From IMG/VR virus record IMGVR_UViG_3300042691_035511, positions 1 to 20,853 of that record: a stretch of 20,853 nt of DNA; one strand, given 5' to 3'. Below are positions 7,749-16,001 of the stretch, piece by piece. Source of the DNA: a virus. Each line of letters starts with the position of its first letter. Position 1 is the first letter of the stretch. Position numbers and translations under genes: made by a program. Below the pieces are notes generated by a model, which was not told the origin of the DNA, did no database searches, and saw only the letters and a list, made by a program, of their open reading frames with translations.

Positions 7749-8308
7749 TGACTAAACCAACAGGCACAGACCCGCTCTCGATGGCAATTGCCCGCTGCAT
7801 GATGCTGCTGGCGAATTGCAATAGTGTGCAGTCGTTCCTTGGTGCAGGCGATGCCGATGAAGCTTACCCACGCATTCACGATACTGACATTGAGTACCCA
7901 GCAGCCACGCAGGTTACATGGACAAAGAACGAACTCGATGAGTTGCGGCCATTTATCACCGTTGAAATGGATGTCTCACAAGGCTTTCGCTCGGTGCGCA
8001 CTGCTACCGATGGCACCTATAACGATGGTGGCAGGCTGCAAGTCATGTTTGAGCGTTCGCTGGCTTCTGGCGACGGTGAAACGCTGGCCACTCCCAAAAA
8101 TGCAGTGGTCAACATGCGAGAGGAAATCGGCGCGATCATCGCTGAAATGTGGGAAAAACACGAACAAGCCGCCGACGCAGACCACGATTACATTTCTCTA
8201 CAAAGTATCAACCTATTTGGTCCTCTGGTGTCAAACCATAAAGAAGCATCTGAGTCCGGTGAATATGTTGTTGCCTGGCTCGATATTGTTTACGGGAATC
8301 AACAATAA
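7748..8308 (+). CDS. Probable neck or tail-terminator protein
   Basis: The 186-residue product begins with a helix (SMAIARCMMLLANCNSVQ), as in tail-terminator and head-completion proteins that open with 'a short helix then acidic loop'. It continues with beta segments such as RPFITVEMD and GRLQVMFERSL, and ends EYVVAWLDIVYG. A DGTYNDGGR loop lies in the middle. Its ATG overlaps the previous stop by one base (TAATG), so it is translationally coupled. In comparable phages this slot, two genes before the tail tube, holds the tail terminator or the protein joining head and tail. No decisive motif was found, so the exact role is open. Confidence 0.5.
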   Translation: MTKPTGTDPLSMAIARCMMLLANCNSVQSFLGAGDADEAYPRIHDTDIEYPAATQVTWTKNELDELRPFITVEMDVSQGFRSVRTATDGTYNDGGRLQVMFERSLASGDGETLATPKNAVVNMREEIGAIIAEMWEKHEQAADADHDYISLQSINLFGPLVSNHKEASESGEYVVAWLDIVYGNQQ

Positions 8309-8838
8309 TGGCCGCTGAATTCACTGCCAGAGAGTCAGGCGTAACACCACGCATTATGCAGCGTGAACTGAACGCTATTGGCAGGCTCGTGGCGTGGGGC
8401 ATGGGCTACCTGTGGCACACTACGATGCGGCCAAGGCACTTTACGCGCGACGGTGCCAGAATGTATGGCTACACGGATCGCCAAGGTGAAGGCAGTCGTG
8501 CAAGTGAATCAAAAAACTACTGGACTTCATACAGCGGGAAGAAGCGTCGCAAGATGGGACACGCCGACCCGCTGAAATACACCGGTGAAAGCGAAGCAGC
8601 AACTCGCGTGGTCAACATATCGAGCACGGCAACCAGCAAACGGGCGCGGGCGCAAGTGAAGATGAATGCCCAAAAACTGAACTATAAAGCTGCCACAAAG
8701 AGCGGCATCGTGATCGACAAAGTGAAAGAACTGACAACGATCACTGAGCCTGAAACAGATACGGTTATCAAATTTTCCAAACGTGAAACCTTCGAGCGAT
8801 TAAAGGCGCTGAAGGAATCAAGAAGCATAAACTTATAA
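8308..8838 (+). CDS. Probable minor tail or neck protein
   Basis: A 176-residue, basic protein that starts in the stop of its upstream neighbour (TAATG). A segment of aromatic and basic residues stands out: RPRHFTRDGARMYGYTDR (about residues 42-59), followed by SGKKRRKMGHADPLKYTGES. This 'RHF..A..YGY..R' then 'PL.YTGE' arrangement resembles small neck proteins found beside tail tube genes in other siphophages, but I do not recognise a named family. The C-terminal third has an alternating strand/helix pattern and ends in a lysine- and arginine-rich helix. Its position suggests tail completion (lambda Z or U slot). Confidence 0.5.
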   Translation: MAAEFTARESGVTPRIMQRELNAIGRLVAWGMGYLWHTTMRPRHFTRDGARMYGYTDRQGEGSRASESKNYWTSYSGKKRRKMGHADPLKYTGESEAATRVVNISSTATSKRARAQVKMNAQKLNYKAATKSGIVIDKVKELTTITEPETDTVIKFSKRETFERLKALKESRSINL

Positions 8839-8849
8839 AGGGTCATAAC

Positions 8850-9812
8850 ATGGCATTCGATCTGCATACGTTGTCGCAAATCAAGATTCATCCTGACGGT
8901 ATTAGCTCGGTGGTGTGCGGTGGGATCCGCAACCAAAGCGGTCGTACCGGAATCGAGCTAAAACAGGAAGTTACCAGCGGCAATATCTGGCCTGAATTCC
9001 AGTCCATTTACTCAGCAAAACCTACGTTTGGTTTCGGGACTGTATCGGTCAAGCAGGTACTCGACGCGCTCGGTACAACTGCTCTGGCAATCGCCAATAG
9101 TACAAATCCTGGTGTGGTCATGTACGGCAAAAAGAAGTTGTCAGGCGGTGGGCGTGCCACTGGAAGCAATCACCTGACCTACACTGTCGGCAAAGGGCTG
9201 CTAGTTCCCCGCACACTCACTGCTGAGCACCAGCAAGATGCGATTATGAACCTTGACCTCATGGCCGTGAGCGATGCGGATCAGGCAGCTCCGGTCGCCT
9301 ATGGTGCTTCACAGGCATTGCCTAGCAGCACAGTCGATAATGTGCGATGGACACTGGGCAAAGTGGTGCTTGGCTCCACTTCCGAAAATCAATTTACACT
9401 TACTCAAAAAACGCGAGTTGAATTGGATTTTGGCCTATCTGCAGAAACCGTTTCAGCCGACGGCCATGTGTACGACGAACACGCCCATATCAACGACCAG
9501 AACGGTATGGCGATCACGATTAGCGTCATGGCTGCTGACTTACTGGCTTCTGCAAAGCTCGGTTTCACTGGCTTGGAAATCAACGACGATTACAGTTATG
9601 TGATTCTTCGCAAACGTGCGATGGGGGCGGGCTTTGTGGGTGACGATGTTGCCGAACATATCAAGCTAATCCCGCTATTTGGCCGTGCCTATATCGATGA
9701 ATTTTTCAACGCCAGCGGTACGGCTAACTCAGTTGCATCGATACGCATTCCGCTCATTTCCGATGGTACAAACGCTCCACTCTCGATGGATACGACCAGC
9801 ATTATTGAATAA
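8850..9812 (+). CDS. Major tail tube protein
   Basis: The protein, 320 residues, is predicted to build the tail tube, the hexameric stack through which DNA passes. It lies two genes before the tape measure, as expected for lambda V. It has the strand-rich, glycine-rich make-up of tube subunits, an early VVCGGIRNQSGRTGIELKQE region, a central GGGRATGSNHLTYTVGKG loop, and a strong beta pattern after residue 170 (TRVELDFGLSAETV, GMAITISVMAA). Tube subunits are usually 150-260 residues, so it is long; the extra part may be an outer domain. AAAGGG at 8837-8842 is a good ribosome site. Identification is mostly by place, length and composition. Confidence 0.65.
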   Translation: MAFDLHTLSQIKIHPDGISSVVCGGIRNQSGRTGIELKQEVTSGNIWPEFQSIYSAKPTFGFGTVSVKQVLDALGTTALAIANSTNPGVVMYGKKKLSGGGRATGSNHLTYTVGKGLLVPRTLTAEHQQDAIMNLDLMAVSDADQAAPVAYGASQALPSSTVDNVRWTLGKVVLGSTSENQFTLTQKTRVELDFGLSAETVSADGHVYDEHAHINDQNGMAITISVMAADLLASAKLGFTGLEINDDYSYVILRKRAMGAGFVGDDVAEHIKLIPLFGRAYIDEFFNASGTANSVASIRIPLISDGTNAPLSMDTTSIIE

Positions 9813-9854
9813 GCCGTAGCGGTAACACCTTCACGCATTCACAAGGACTTTCAC

Positions 9855-10163
9855 ATGCCAAAAGACGCAACTCCTGAACAGGTAAAGACACCTGAACCAG
9901 CCCCAAAAAGCGATAGCAGCAAAGCACAACCCAAGGTAAAGACACCTGAACAAAAGGTGTTTGAACTTGTCTCCAGAACAACCGGGCTGGGAAGAACGGC
10001 TGTTGAGAATATCATTGCCGACCTCAGCGAAGATAACAAAGCCGCAATTGTTTCGGCTTACGACAGCGGTAAGAAACAGGAGGCAGGTAAGTTAATTACC
10101 GGCTTCATCGACGCGATCACCGACAAAAAAACCAAAGAATCCAAACCTGTTCAACCTAAGTAA
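9855..10163 (+). CDS. Small charged protein between tube and chaperone genes
   Basis: The product is 102 residues long. The first third is a Pro/Lys/Glu-rich linker in which VKTPE occurs twice (residues about 10-14 and 28-32), coded by an 18-base direct repeat 54 bases apart. The rest looks helical: an EQKVFELVSRTTGLGRTAVENIIADL stretch followed by an acidic helix, then a lysine-rich end. AAGGA at 9843-9847 gives good initiation. Its place beside the chaperone gene suggests a tail-assembly helper or a small tail protein, but I do not recognise the family. It is probably real: good ribosome site, tight packing and protein-like composition. Confidence 0.65.
   Translation: MPKDATPEQVKTPEPAPKSDSSKAQPKVKTPEQKVFELVSRTTGLGRTAVENIIADLSEDNKAAIVSAYDSGKKQEAGKLITGFIDAITDKKTKESKPVQPK
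9880..9951 (+). repeat. 18-base direct repeat within a coding region
   Basis: AGGTAAAGACACCTGAAC occurs at 9880-9897 and again at 9934-9951, 54 bases apart and therefore in frame. Both copies encode VKTPE plus flanking residues in a proline-rich linker. Confidence 0.8.
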
Positions 10164-10168
10164 GCACC

Positions 10169-10957
10169 ATGCCATTCCTGTATTTCATGCCGCATTGCAA
10201 CACGATCTCTCAAGCCGAAATTGAGAGGCGAGACTTAGGCTATGTGCTCGATTCGTTCGAGCGCAAAAGCTACCTAAACCTCTCACGGGGACCAGGTGCA
10301 GCCAACGGCTATTTGTTCTGTGATGCACGTATGCCCGAAGGAAAATGCAAATACATTCCCGACCAGCAAGAATGGGTGAGCATGGCCGACAGGGAGCAAG
10401 GTGCAGAGGCGTGGGTAGGCTTCTGGAAAGACTCGCCACCGAAGCCAGAAACGTTGCAACGGTCTTCCATGCTGGCTGGTAGTCGCGTGCTGTTGGCCGA
10501 TGGAAACCAGTGGCAAATACCGATGGCCAGAAAATGGGAGCAGGATGAATCTTGGCTAACGAATCCTAAGGACATGATGCCCAGATTCACCAGCGAAATT
10601 GAGCAATCACTGATCTACCGATTACGCGACGGTAAAGCCGGTTGGTACTACGGTGGACCGGTTAAGAAGTACCAATCGCTGTGGAGCATGGCCGAACTAC
10701 TGGGCTTTTATTTGTGCGACGACAACGGTGCGAGTATCGAGAATTTTCCTGTCGATATGGACATTGCCACCGCAGTTTTACAGGCCAATTACGCTATCGG
10801 AAAATGGGAGGCCAGCTTACTCGGATTGTTCACATCAAAGAATTGCGAGACTGTTCTCAAGCAATTCATAGACTACGACAGCCTTGTGGAACTTGTCAAA
10901 AAAAAAGCAATCGTCCTGGCCAATGGTCAAGGTTCCTTAGGTGGGCAAGAGGTTTAG
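10169..10957 (+). CDS. Putative tail assembly chaperone (lambda G-like)
   Basis: The unshifted 262-residue product stands directly before the tape measure, where lambda gpG lies. The N-terminal half is beta-rich, with NGYLFCDARM, a PPKPETLQRSSMLAGSRVLL segment and a DGNQWQIPMAR motif. The C-terminal part (about 165-250) is helical (SLWSMAELLGFYLC, VDMDIATAVLQANYAIGK). It is longer than usual gpG proteins (about 140), so the first half may be an added domain. At KKK (codons over 10898-10906) the reading frame can slip back by one; without slipping it ends 16 codons later at TAG 10955-10957. The short form is expected to be the abundant product, as with gpG over gpGT. The chaperone call rests on place and slip site; no close family motif is seen. 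Confidence 0.6.
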   Translation: MPFLYFMPHCNTISQAEIERRDLGYVLDSFERKSYLNLSRGPGAANGYLFCDARMPEGKCKYIPDQQEWVSMADREQGAEAWVGFWKDSPPKPETLQRSSMLAGSRVLLADGNQWQIPMARKWEQDESWLTNPKDMMPRFTSEIEQSLIYRLRDGKAGWYYGGPVKKYQSLWSMAELLGFYLCDDNGASIENFPVDMDIATAVLQANYAIGKWEASLLGLFTSKNCETVLKQFIDYDSLVELVKKKAIVLANGQGSLGGQEV

Positions 10958-11055
10958 AGCCTCAGTATTTGCCGACATGGGGTGAGTGGTTTGCGTACTC
11001 GGTACTGTTCGATTATGAGCCGGAAGTGATTATTAAACATAGGCAGAACGAATGA
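10169..11055 (+). CDS. Putative frameshifted chaperone (lambda GT-like)
   Basis: If ribosomes slip by -1 on the nine-A run (10898-10906), the product has 246 residues of the short form plus 49 from the -1 frame, 295 in all. The -1 extension reads as plausible protein: LEPQYLPTWGEWFAYSVLF followed by an acidic, hydrophobic end, and it runs to TGA 11053-11055. That stop overlaps the tape measure ATG at 11052 (ATGA), the spacing expected for translational coupling. In lambda the GT form binds the tape measure while it is being wrapped. The join is not proven; the alternative is a sequencing or evolutionary indel in the A run. Confidence 0.55.
10898..10906 (+). promoter_or_regulatory. Candidate -1 slippery site (A9)
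   Basis: The frame-0 codons read C AAA AAA AAA G, containing A AAA AAA, which lets both P-site and A-site lysine tRNAs re-pair in the -1 frame. The same run could also cause transcriptional slippage. I see no strong stem-loop at the usual 5-9 bases downstream; a weak GAGG/CCTC hairpin lies about 40 bases away. Confidence 0.55.
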
Positions 11056-12821
11056 GCAGCGACGGAAAAATTAGCGTCGAAATGACCATCGAGCAAGCGC
11101 AGGCACATAATGCACTTGTTACGCTGATTGCTGCACAGACTAAGTCGGAAAAGGGTTTTACGAAGATTGCCGACGAAACCAAAAAGATGGCACGCGAGCA
11201 GGCATCTGCACAAAAGGAGTTGCAGAAGTTTGCCGAAACTCTCAATAAAATTGAAGCTTCGCCTTTGGAAAAATACAGAACGGAAATGGCCAAGCTCAAG
11301 GCCGTTGAAGATGCTGGACTGGTTAGTGCCGAAAAACTCGCCAGCGCCAGAAAGAAGGTAACGAATGAATTTATTAAGAATTCAACAGAGATAGAAAAGA
11401 ACAGTTCTCAACTTACTAAATCGAGTACCATTGCAGAAAAAAACGCTACTGCAACAGGCGAGATTGCCAGCAAGGGCAATAAGGCTTTTGGTAGCGATTC
11501 CGTCGCCATGATCGCTCGATACGCAAGCGGTTTATTGGGAGTGGGTGCCGTTATAAATGAACTGCGTAATGGTATGCAGCGTTACGATGAGGAATCGAAA
11601 AAGGCGCTATCAAATTACCAGAGTGTCAGAGAATCAAATATATCTTTTGCACAATTGGCTGGAGGCGATGAAGAAAAGTACAAAGCCATGATTAAAGAAC
11701 GGGACGCATTGGCAGTAAAGTATGCAATCGACCCTAACGTTGCCAGCCGCGCATTATTTCAGTCAATTTCTGGAAACTTTAACGAGAAGGAGAAGCAGAC
11801 TGTATTTCAGGCTGGTGAAGCTGGTGTTACCGCTGATGATGCGGCGAAGCTGATGCTCAAGGGGAAAAACTTATTTAACCGAGAAGGCCGCGATGTAATA
11901 AACGCCACCATTGTTGCCGCTGGTGCAACGAGCACCGAAGTATCTGAAGTTGCAAAATACGCGCCTAAGGCATTTGTTTCAGCGGAAAAGGCAGGCTTCT
12001 CGATGGAGGAAGCCGTAACGATTGTTGCGAAAATGACCGACCTATTCAAGGGTCAAGATCAGGCCGCTGATCGTGCTGCAACATTGTTTGACAAGATGGC
12101 AATCAATCCAGAACTCAAAGGAACGGGACTGGCTGGCGTGAGGAAGCTTATGCAGGACGAAGAGTTCATGCGTGACTTTGCCAAAGACGATTCAGAAAAA
12201 AATCAGGTTGTCACTGCCTTTACTAAACAGTCGGATGCGGTTCAGGCATTGATCGAAGATGTGAAAAAGGGAGTGAGCACAAAAAACAAAGGCTTAGACC
12301 CTCTCGAAGAAATGGTAAAGGTTATTTACTCGGACGAAAATGCTGTAAACGAACGGCAGTTAAGGAAGAACAAGATCAGCGCGGACATGGCTGGCATTGA
12401 TACCTATGCCGGACAAACAGCAGCACGTGATGCCTACTGGGAAAGAACGCGAGGCAAAGCCAACGAAGCAGGTGCAGGTAGCTTCACAATGACCGCCTTA
12501 GATATAGCTCAACGATTGGAGTGGTTTAAGTTTGCATTGCGACCAGAAGCCCAAACTAAGCAAAATTACATACCAGGAATTGACAATCAGGATGAAATCC
12601 TGAGCAGTGTTGGAATAAAGCCACAGAAGCCAAGAACTGGTGTGCCGTTAATGAAGGTCCGCGAAGAATCAGCCGAAGAAAAGGCGGCACAAGAAAAATT
12701 CATACAGTCGCTGAACTCCTTGGAGCAAGAGCTCAAGGATATGAACAAATCAGTAAGGGAAACAGCTAACAACACCAGCTCCCCTCCCGTAGTCCTGAAA
12801 CCCACAGCCAACAGAAAGTAA
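11052..12821 (+). CDS. Tape measure protein
   Basis: This protein sets tail length and is ejected ahead of the DNA. It is a 589-residue, mostly helical protein. The N-terminal 140 residues are rich in Ala, Lys, Glu and Gln with heptad-like runs (KSEKGFTKIADETKKMARE, LQKFAETLNKIEA), as in coiled coils. A hydrophobic stretch near 155-175 (IARYASGLLGVGAVI) could act in membrane passage. A helical repeat region follows (SEVAKYAPKAFVSAEKAGF), and the C-terminus ends in a Pro/Lys tail. It is short for a tape measure. By the rule of about 1.5 angstrom per residue the tail would be near 90 nm. No lysozyme or peptidase domain is seen. The identification rests on composition and on its place after the chaperone gene. 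Confidence 0.8.
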   Translation: MSSDGKISVEMTIEQAQAHNALVTLIAAQTKSEKGFTKIADETKKMAREQASAQKELQKFAETLNKIEASPLEKYRTEMAKLKAVEDAGLVSAEKLASARKKVTNEFIKNSTEIEKNSSQLTKSSTIAEKNATATGEIASKGNKAFGSDSVAMIARYASGLLGVGAVINELRNGMQRYDEESKKALSNYQSVRESNISFAQLAGGDEEKYKAMIKERDALAVKYAIDPNVASRALFQSISGNFNEKEKQTVFQAGEAGVTADDAAKLMLKGKNLFNREGRDVINATIVAAGATSTEVSEVAKYAPKAFVSAEKAGFSMEEAVTIVAKMTDLFKGQDQAADRAATLFDKMAINPELKGTGLAGVRKLMQDEEFMRDFAKDDSEKNQVVTAFTKQSDAVQALIEDVKKGVSTKNKGLDPLEEMVKVIYSDENAVNERQLRKNKISADMAGIDTYAGQTAARDAYWERTRGKANEAGAGSFTMTALDIAQRLEWFKFALRPEAQTKQNYIPGIDNQDEILSSVGIKPQKPRTGVPLMKVREESAEEKAAQEKFIQSLNSLEQELKDMNKSVRETANNTSSPPVVLKPTANRK

Positions 12822-12824
12822 GCC

Positions 12825-13220
12825 ATGAGTAACTACATCGGCAACATTGCTGTGGACGGGTGGCAGGGAACACCTGAGGGCATCGAAATGGAACTGGAAA
12901 TAGTTTCACGCGGTGGCCTGAATGGTGTGGATGTTTACACACTTGGTTCACGCGGAACACAGTTTCAGATCAGCAGCTTTGAATATGTTGCCGATTACCA
13001 CGCGGCATTGAACAGAGTGGACGATTACCGACGACTGATAACATTTGGACCAGTACCATTACACGTGAACGGTCGAACCAATAGTCGCTACATGTACCAA
13101 GTTTTACACGTGCAACCAGACAGCCAAAGAACGCGAGCTATTACCGCTGCCAGCAAAGGTTCAGGGTATCGCGGGCTTTGCGTTTGCACGTGGACACTAT
13201 TACCAATTTCCATAACCTAA
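12825..13220 (+). CDS. Unrecognised protein after the tape measure
   Basis: A small 131-residue product with a strand-rich sequence: YIGNIAVDGWQGTPEGIEMELEIVSRGG at the start, TQFQISSFEYVADYHAAL in the middle, and GPVPLHVNGRTNSRYMYQVLHV near the C-terminus. It ends in an unusual cysteine- and tryptophan-bearing segment, GLCVCTWTLLP. I do not recognise the family. The place right after the tape measure is where distal tail proteins or other tail-tip parts are usually coded, so a role at the tail tip is plausible. It follows the tape measure stop by three bases with only a weak ribosome site, so coupling is likely. Confidence 0.6.
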   Translation: MSNYIGNIAVDGWQGTPEGIEMELEIVSRGGLNGVDVYTLGSRGTQFQISSFEYVADYHAALNRVDDYRRLITFGPVPLHVNGRTNSRYMYQVLHVQPDSQRTRAITAASKGSGYRGLCVCTWTLLPISIT

Positions 13221-13230
13221 AGGAATCGAT

Positions 13231-14589
13231 ATGAGCCTTTCACCGTTAGCACAAACGATACTCGACAACCCACTGCTCAAAGCTGCTCGCAGCCGCGCCA
13301 GTGAAGTTTTAACCGAACTGAGAAACACGCGAGTTGAGCACAGCAGCAATACGCGTTTCACCGCTGCGGATGTAGATGACCGTTACCGTGGCGAAAACAT
13401 TTCCGGCTTCGTGTTTGTGGCGGTGGAAAATGCAATCTGGGGAATGCAAGCCCAGGTGAATGCGTTGCGCGAGGAAGACGCACAAGGCAACGCCTCTGCA
13501 ATCATGGAGATACGAGCAACAATTCTGCGACTCCAAAATTATGCTCAAAAGTTCAACCATGAAGGGCTTAATTTATCCGATGCAGAAATACGCCAGCAGA
13601 TCAGTGGATTGCAAGCCGCTGGACTATCGCAAGGCATGACCGAAAAACTGATGCGCATGGGTGTTTGGAGTGAATCGCCTTACGAAAATTTGCAACTCTC
13701 TCAGGTGCAGGAAGCAATTGCCGAATCGAGACGCTACGAGCTGCATAATGCCAACGATACGCATTTGCAATCGAAAAAAGACCTGCACAATCAGTTGAGA
13801 GCACGTATTGATGCTGGCCTTACGAATTCGCTAGAGCAACTTAGAACGGCATGGGGAATTCTGCTGCTGTGCCTGTTGATCCTGTTACCATCGAGCCTAT
13901 TGGCGGGCGAGAAAGTCCAGGAGATCAACCGCCCCATCGTGCTGGAATCGCAAGACTGCTACAACGGGGAAAATGTGATTCTGGTACCAGCCGAAGATTT
14001 TCAGGGGGAAGCGGCCTTTGTGATTGGTTCCGCCGAAAAAATTACCAATGGAGTCACCATCGAAAATGTTTCTGTTAGGAGGTTTCCGCTGGGACTGATC
14101 GCGCGGAATACCAATTACCTCTGCCTCACAAAATTCAATTTACAGGGCTGCGAAGAAGGGGTGAAGCTATCCGGCTGCTGGGACACTACACTCGGTCCCG
14201 CCTTTCGCTCGATCCAATGTGGCACCGTGCTGGAGATCGCTGGCACACCCGAGCGCTACAGCAACCCGACGCTGCTCATCGATTGCCGCTTCGAAAGCTT
14301 TAGCACCAATGCGGTGACCTTGCGCGACTGTGGCAATGTAGTGTTTGTCGGCTGCAAGTTTCACGGCAAGATCGATGCCCCTTCGACCAAACCCACGATC
14401 TTTACGCAGCAAAATTACAACTGTGTGAAGTTCACCGACTGCTTATTCATGTTCAGCAAACAGCATTTTGCGGCAGCCAATAGCGAGAAATTGCAGATCT
14501 CAGGCGCTATCACCGATGATCCCAAAAGCCTGCGAGTACAGGGGCGCGATATTGCCAAGGGCACTTTGACCAATCAGAGAGGCAGGTAG
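13231..14589 (+). CDS. Tail protein with helical N-half fused to beta-helix C-half
   Basis: The 452-residue product has two unlike halves. Residues 1-205 are helical and charged, with coiled-coil character (EVLTELRNTRVEH, EIRATILRLQNYAQK, KKDLHNQLRARIDAG). At 207-225 comes a strongly hydrophobic run, WGILLLCLLILLPSSLLA, that looks like a signal peptide with possible cleavage after LLA. Residues about 226-452 show short repeated strands with conserved Asn, Cys and Gly turns (NGVTIENVSVRRFPLGLIARN, ALTLRDCGN-like repeats), typical of a right-handed parallel beta-helix as in adhesins and polysaccharide-binding tail spikes. A signal-like segment in mid-protein is odd for a virion part and suggests fusion. 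AAAGGA at 13219-13224 supports the start. Whether it is one protein or two is open. Confidence 0.65.
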   Translation: MSLSPLAQTILDNPLLKAARSRASEVLTELRNTRVEHSSNTRFTAADVDDRYRGENISGFVFVAVENAIWGMQAQVNALREEDAQGNASAIMEIRATILRLQNYAQKFNHEGLNLSDAEIRQQISGLQAAGLSQGMTEKLMRMGVWSESPYENLQLSQVQEAIAESRRYELHNANDTHLQSKKDLHNQLRARIDAGLTNSLEQLRTAWGILLLCLLILLPSSLLAGEKVQEINRPIVLESQDCYNGENVILVPAEDFQGEAAFVIGSAEKITNGVTIENVSVRRFPLGLIARNTNYLCLTKFNLQGCEEGVKLSGCWDTTLGPAFRSIQCGTVLEIAGTPERYSNPTLLIDCRFESFSTNAVTLRDCGNVVFVGCKFHGKIDAPSTKPTIFTQQNYNCVKFTDCLFMFSKQHFAAANSEKLQISGAITDDPKSLRVQGRDIAKGTLTNQRGR

Positions 14590-14594
14590 TTAGC

Positions 14595-16001
14595 ATGGCG
14601 TTTACCGAATTTTATTGTCAGTCAGGCGGTAGCAATCTCAATGCGGGGTCGACTACCGATAACACTGCGCCTTATGCGTTCACTGCGGGGACATGGGTGA
14701 ATGCAACCAGAGTCTTGACCGTAGGCAGTACGACTGGCGTGAGTGTCGGTATGTGGATTAGCGTCCACACCTCGGGCGCAACTGTTGCTACTTATATCGC
14801 CAGAATTTCAGCAGTTACGTCAACCACTATCACTACAGATGCAAGCCGTTATTCGGGTAGCATTCCGGCTAATGGTACTTATGATGCCAAGGTCGGAGGG
14901 GCTTGGAAAGGACCCAATGCGGCCAGCGGATTTCCTATCAGTTTTCTGAATATGGACATGCACGACAGCAGTGATAACCCGATGCGCGTGAACATGAAAA
15001 ACGACGCCGATTACTCCATCACTGCTGCCATCGTCGCCAACGTAGCGGCAAACGTTCGCAGTGCTCGCCGCCAATTTGAAGGCTACACAACCACGCCTGG
15101 CGACGGTGGTAAGGCAGTGGTTAATGGTGGCACATCAGGGGCAGCGTACAATTTGCTATCTGTCTCATCTGCGACTTACTATTATTTCAAAAATCTGGAG
15201 TTTAAGAATAATGGAGCCAGCGGAGCAGCCGCAGGGGTAAGATGTGTAACCACTGGGGCTGCAATTTTTGAAAATTGTATTGTCAACAATGTTAGGAGTT
15301 ATGGATTTGATACTACTGGTAACGTGCTAATTGCTTGTGAAGCATATGCTTGTTTGAATCATGGGTTTTATGGTGGTGGCAGCAATAATCGGTATGTAAA
15401 TTGTATTTCACACGACAATACAGGTGGTTCAGTTGATGGTTTTAATGGTGCTGGAACTGCAGATATGTACATTGGTTGCATTTCTGACAGCAATGGCCGT
15501 TATGGATTCGCTGCTAAAACGGATGATTTTTATCTGAATTGCGAAACTTACAATAATGGCTCACATGGATGGTTTGTAGCAACATGGGGTAGAACTGGAC
15601 TTATCAATTGCAACTGCATTGATAACGTCGGCTACGGACTGGGAGTCACTAATCAATCGTGGCCTGGCTACCCCTTTATCGCAATTGGCTTTGGCTCTGG
15701 CACTGCGGCCAATGGAAGTGGAACATACCACTCCACAAATTTCAAAGGCCAGATTATTAGCGAAGTGACCTACCCATCCAATCAAACACCATGGAATGCG
15801 CCAGCCACTGGGGATTTTACTATTGTGCTGGCCGAGGCCATTAACGCCGGATTCGACAACTACACACAAACAGCATCCAGCTATTCGGGCACAGTGGCTT
15901 ACGCCTCAATTGGCTCGGCCCAGCCCGAGGCTGACACAGGCGGTGGTGGCGGTGGCAACATTCCGCGCGGTGGATCAAGCAATTTACGGAGTAGAATCTA
16001 A
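14595..16001 (+). CDS. Beta-helix tail fibre or adhesin
   Basis: A 468-residue protein predicted to form a right-handed beta-helix that recognises the host surface. The N-terminal part (1-110) begins FYCQSGGSNLNAGSTTDN, with small-residue-rich strands, and may be the attachment domain. From about 150 to 370 there are repeating rungs with N-C, G-F and H-G-F turns, for example ENCIVNNVRSYGFDTTG, NRYVNCISHDN, MYIGCISDSNGRYGF and FYLNCETYNNGSHGWF. Each rung carries a Cys or Asn at the turn. The C-terminus is a glycine-rich linker (about 449-455) ending in NIPRGGSSNLRSRI, perhaps for attachment to another tail part. Its DNA between about 15170 and 15560 is visibly more AT-rich than its surroundings. 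No catalytic motif of a pectate lyase is seen. Confidence 0.75.
   Translation: MAFTEFYCQSGGSNLNAGSTTDNTAPYAFTAGTWVNATRVLTVGSTTGVSVGMWISVHTSGATVATYIARISAVTSTTITTDASRYSGSIPANGTYDAKVGGAWKGPNAASGFPISFLNMDMHDSSDNPMRVNMKNDADYSITAAIVANVAANVRSARRQFEGYTTTPGDGGKAVVNGGTSGAAYNLLSVSSATYYYFKNLEFKNNGASGAAAGVRCVTTGAAIFENCIVNNVRSYGFDTTGNVLIACEAYACLNHGFYGGGSNNRYVNCISHDNTGGSVDGFNGAGTADMYIGCISDSNGRYGFAAKTDDFYLNCETYNNGSHGWFVATWGRTGLINCNCIDNVGYGLGVTNQSWPGYPFIAIGFGSGTAANGSGTYHSTNFKGQIISEVTYPSNQTPWNAPATGDFTIVLAEAINAGFDNYTQTASSYSGTVAYASIGSAQPEADTGGGGGGNIPRGGSSNLRSRI

Noticed and set aside
7824-8318. 164-residue + strand frame
   Set aside because: It lies within the 186-residue neck gene in another frame, is Cys/Met/Lys rich and has no ribosome site.
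10681-10897. Upstream part of the 124-residue frame ending at 11055, as a separate gene
   Set aside because: It lies inside the chaperone gene and reads as Arg/Cys-rich shadow sequence; only its end, after the A9 run, looks like real protein.
13851-14078. ATG-led 75-residue frame at the junction of the helical/beta-helix protein, as a possible separate start for the second half
   Set aside because: It is in a different frame from the beta-helix sequence and cannot provide its start.
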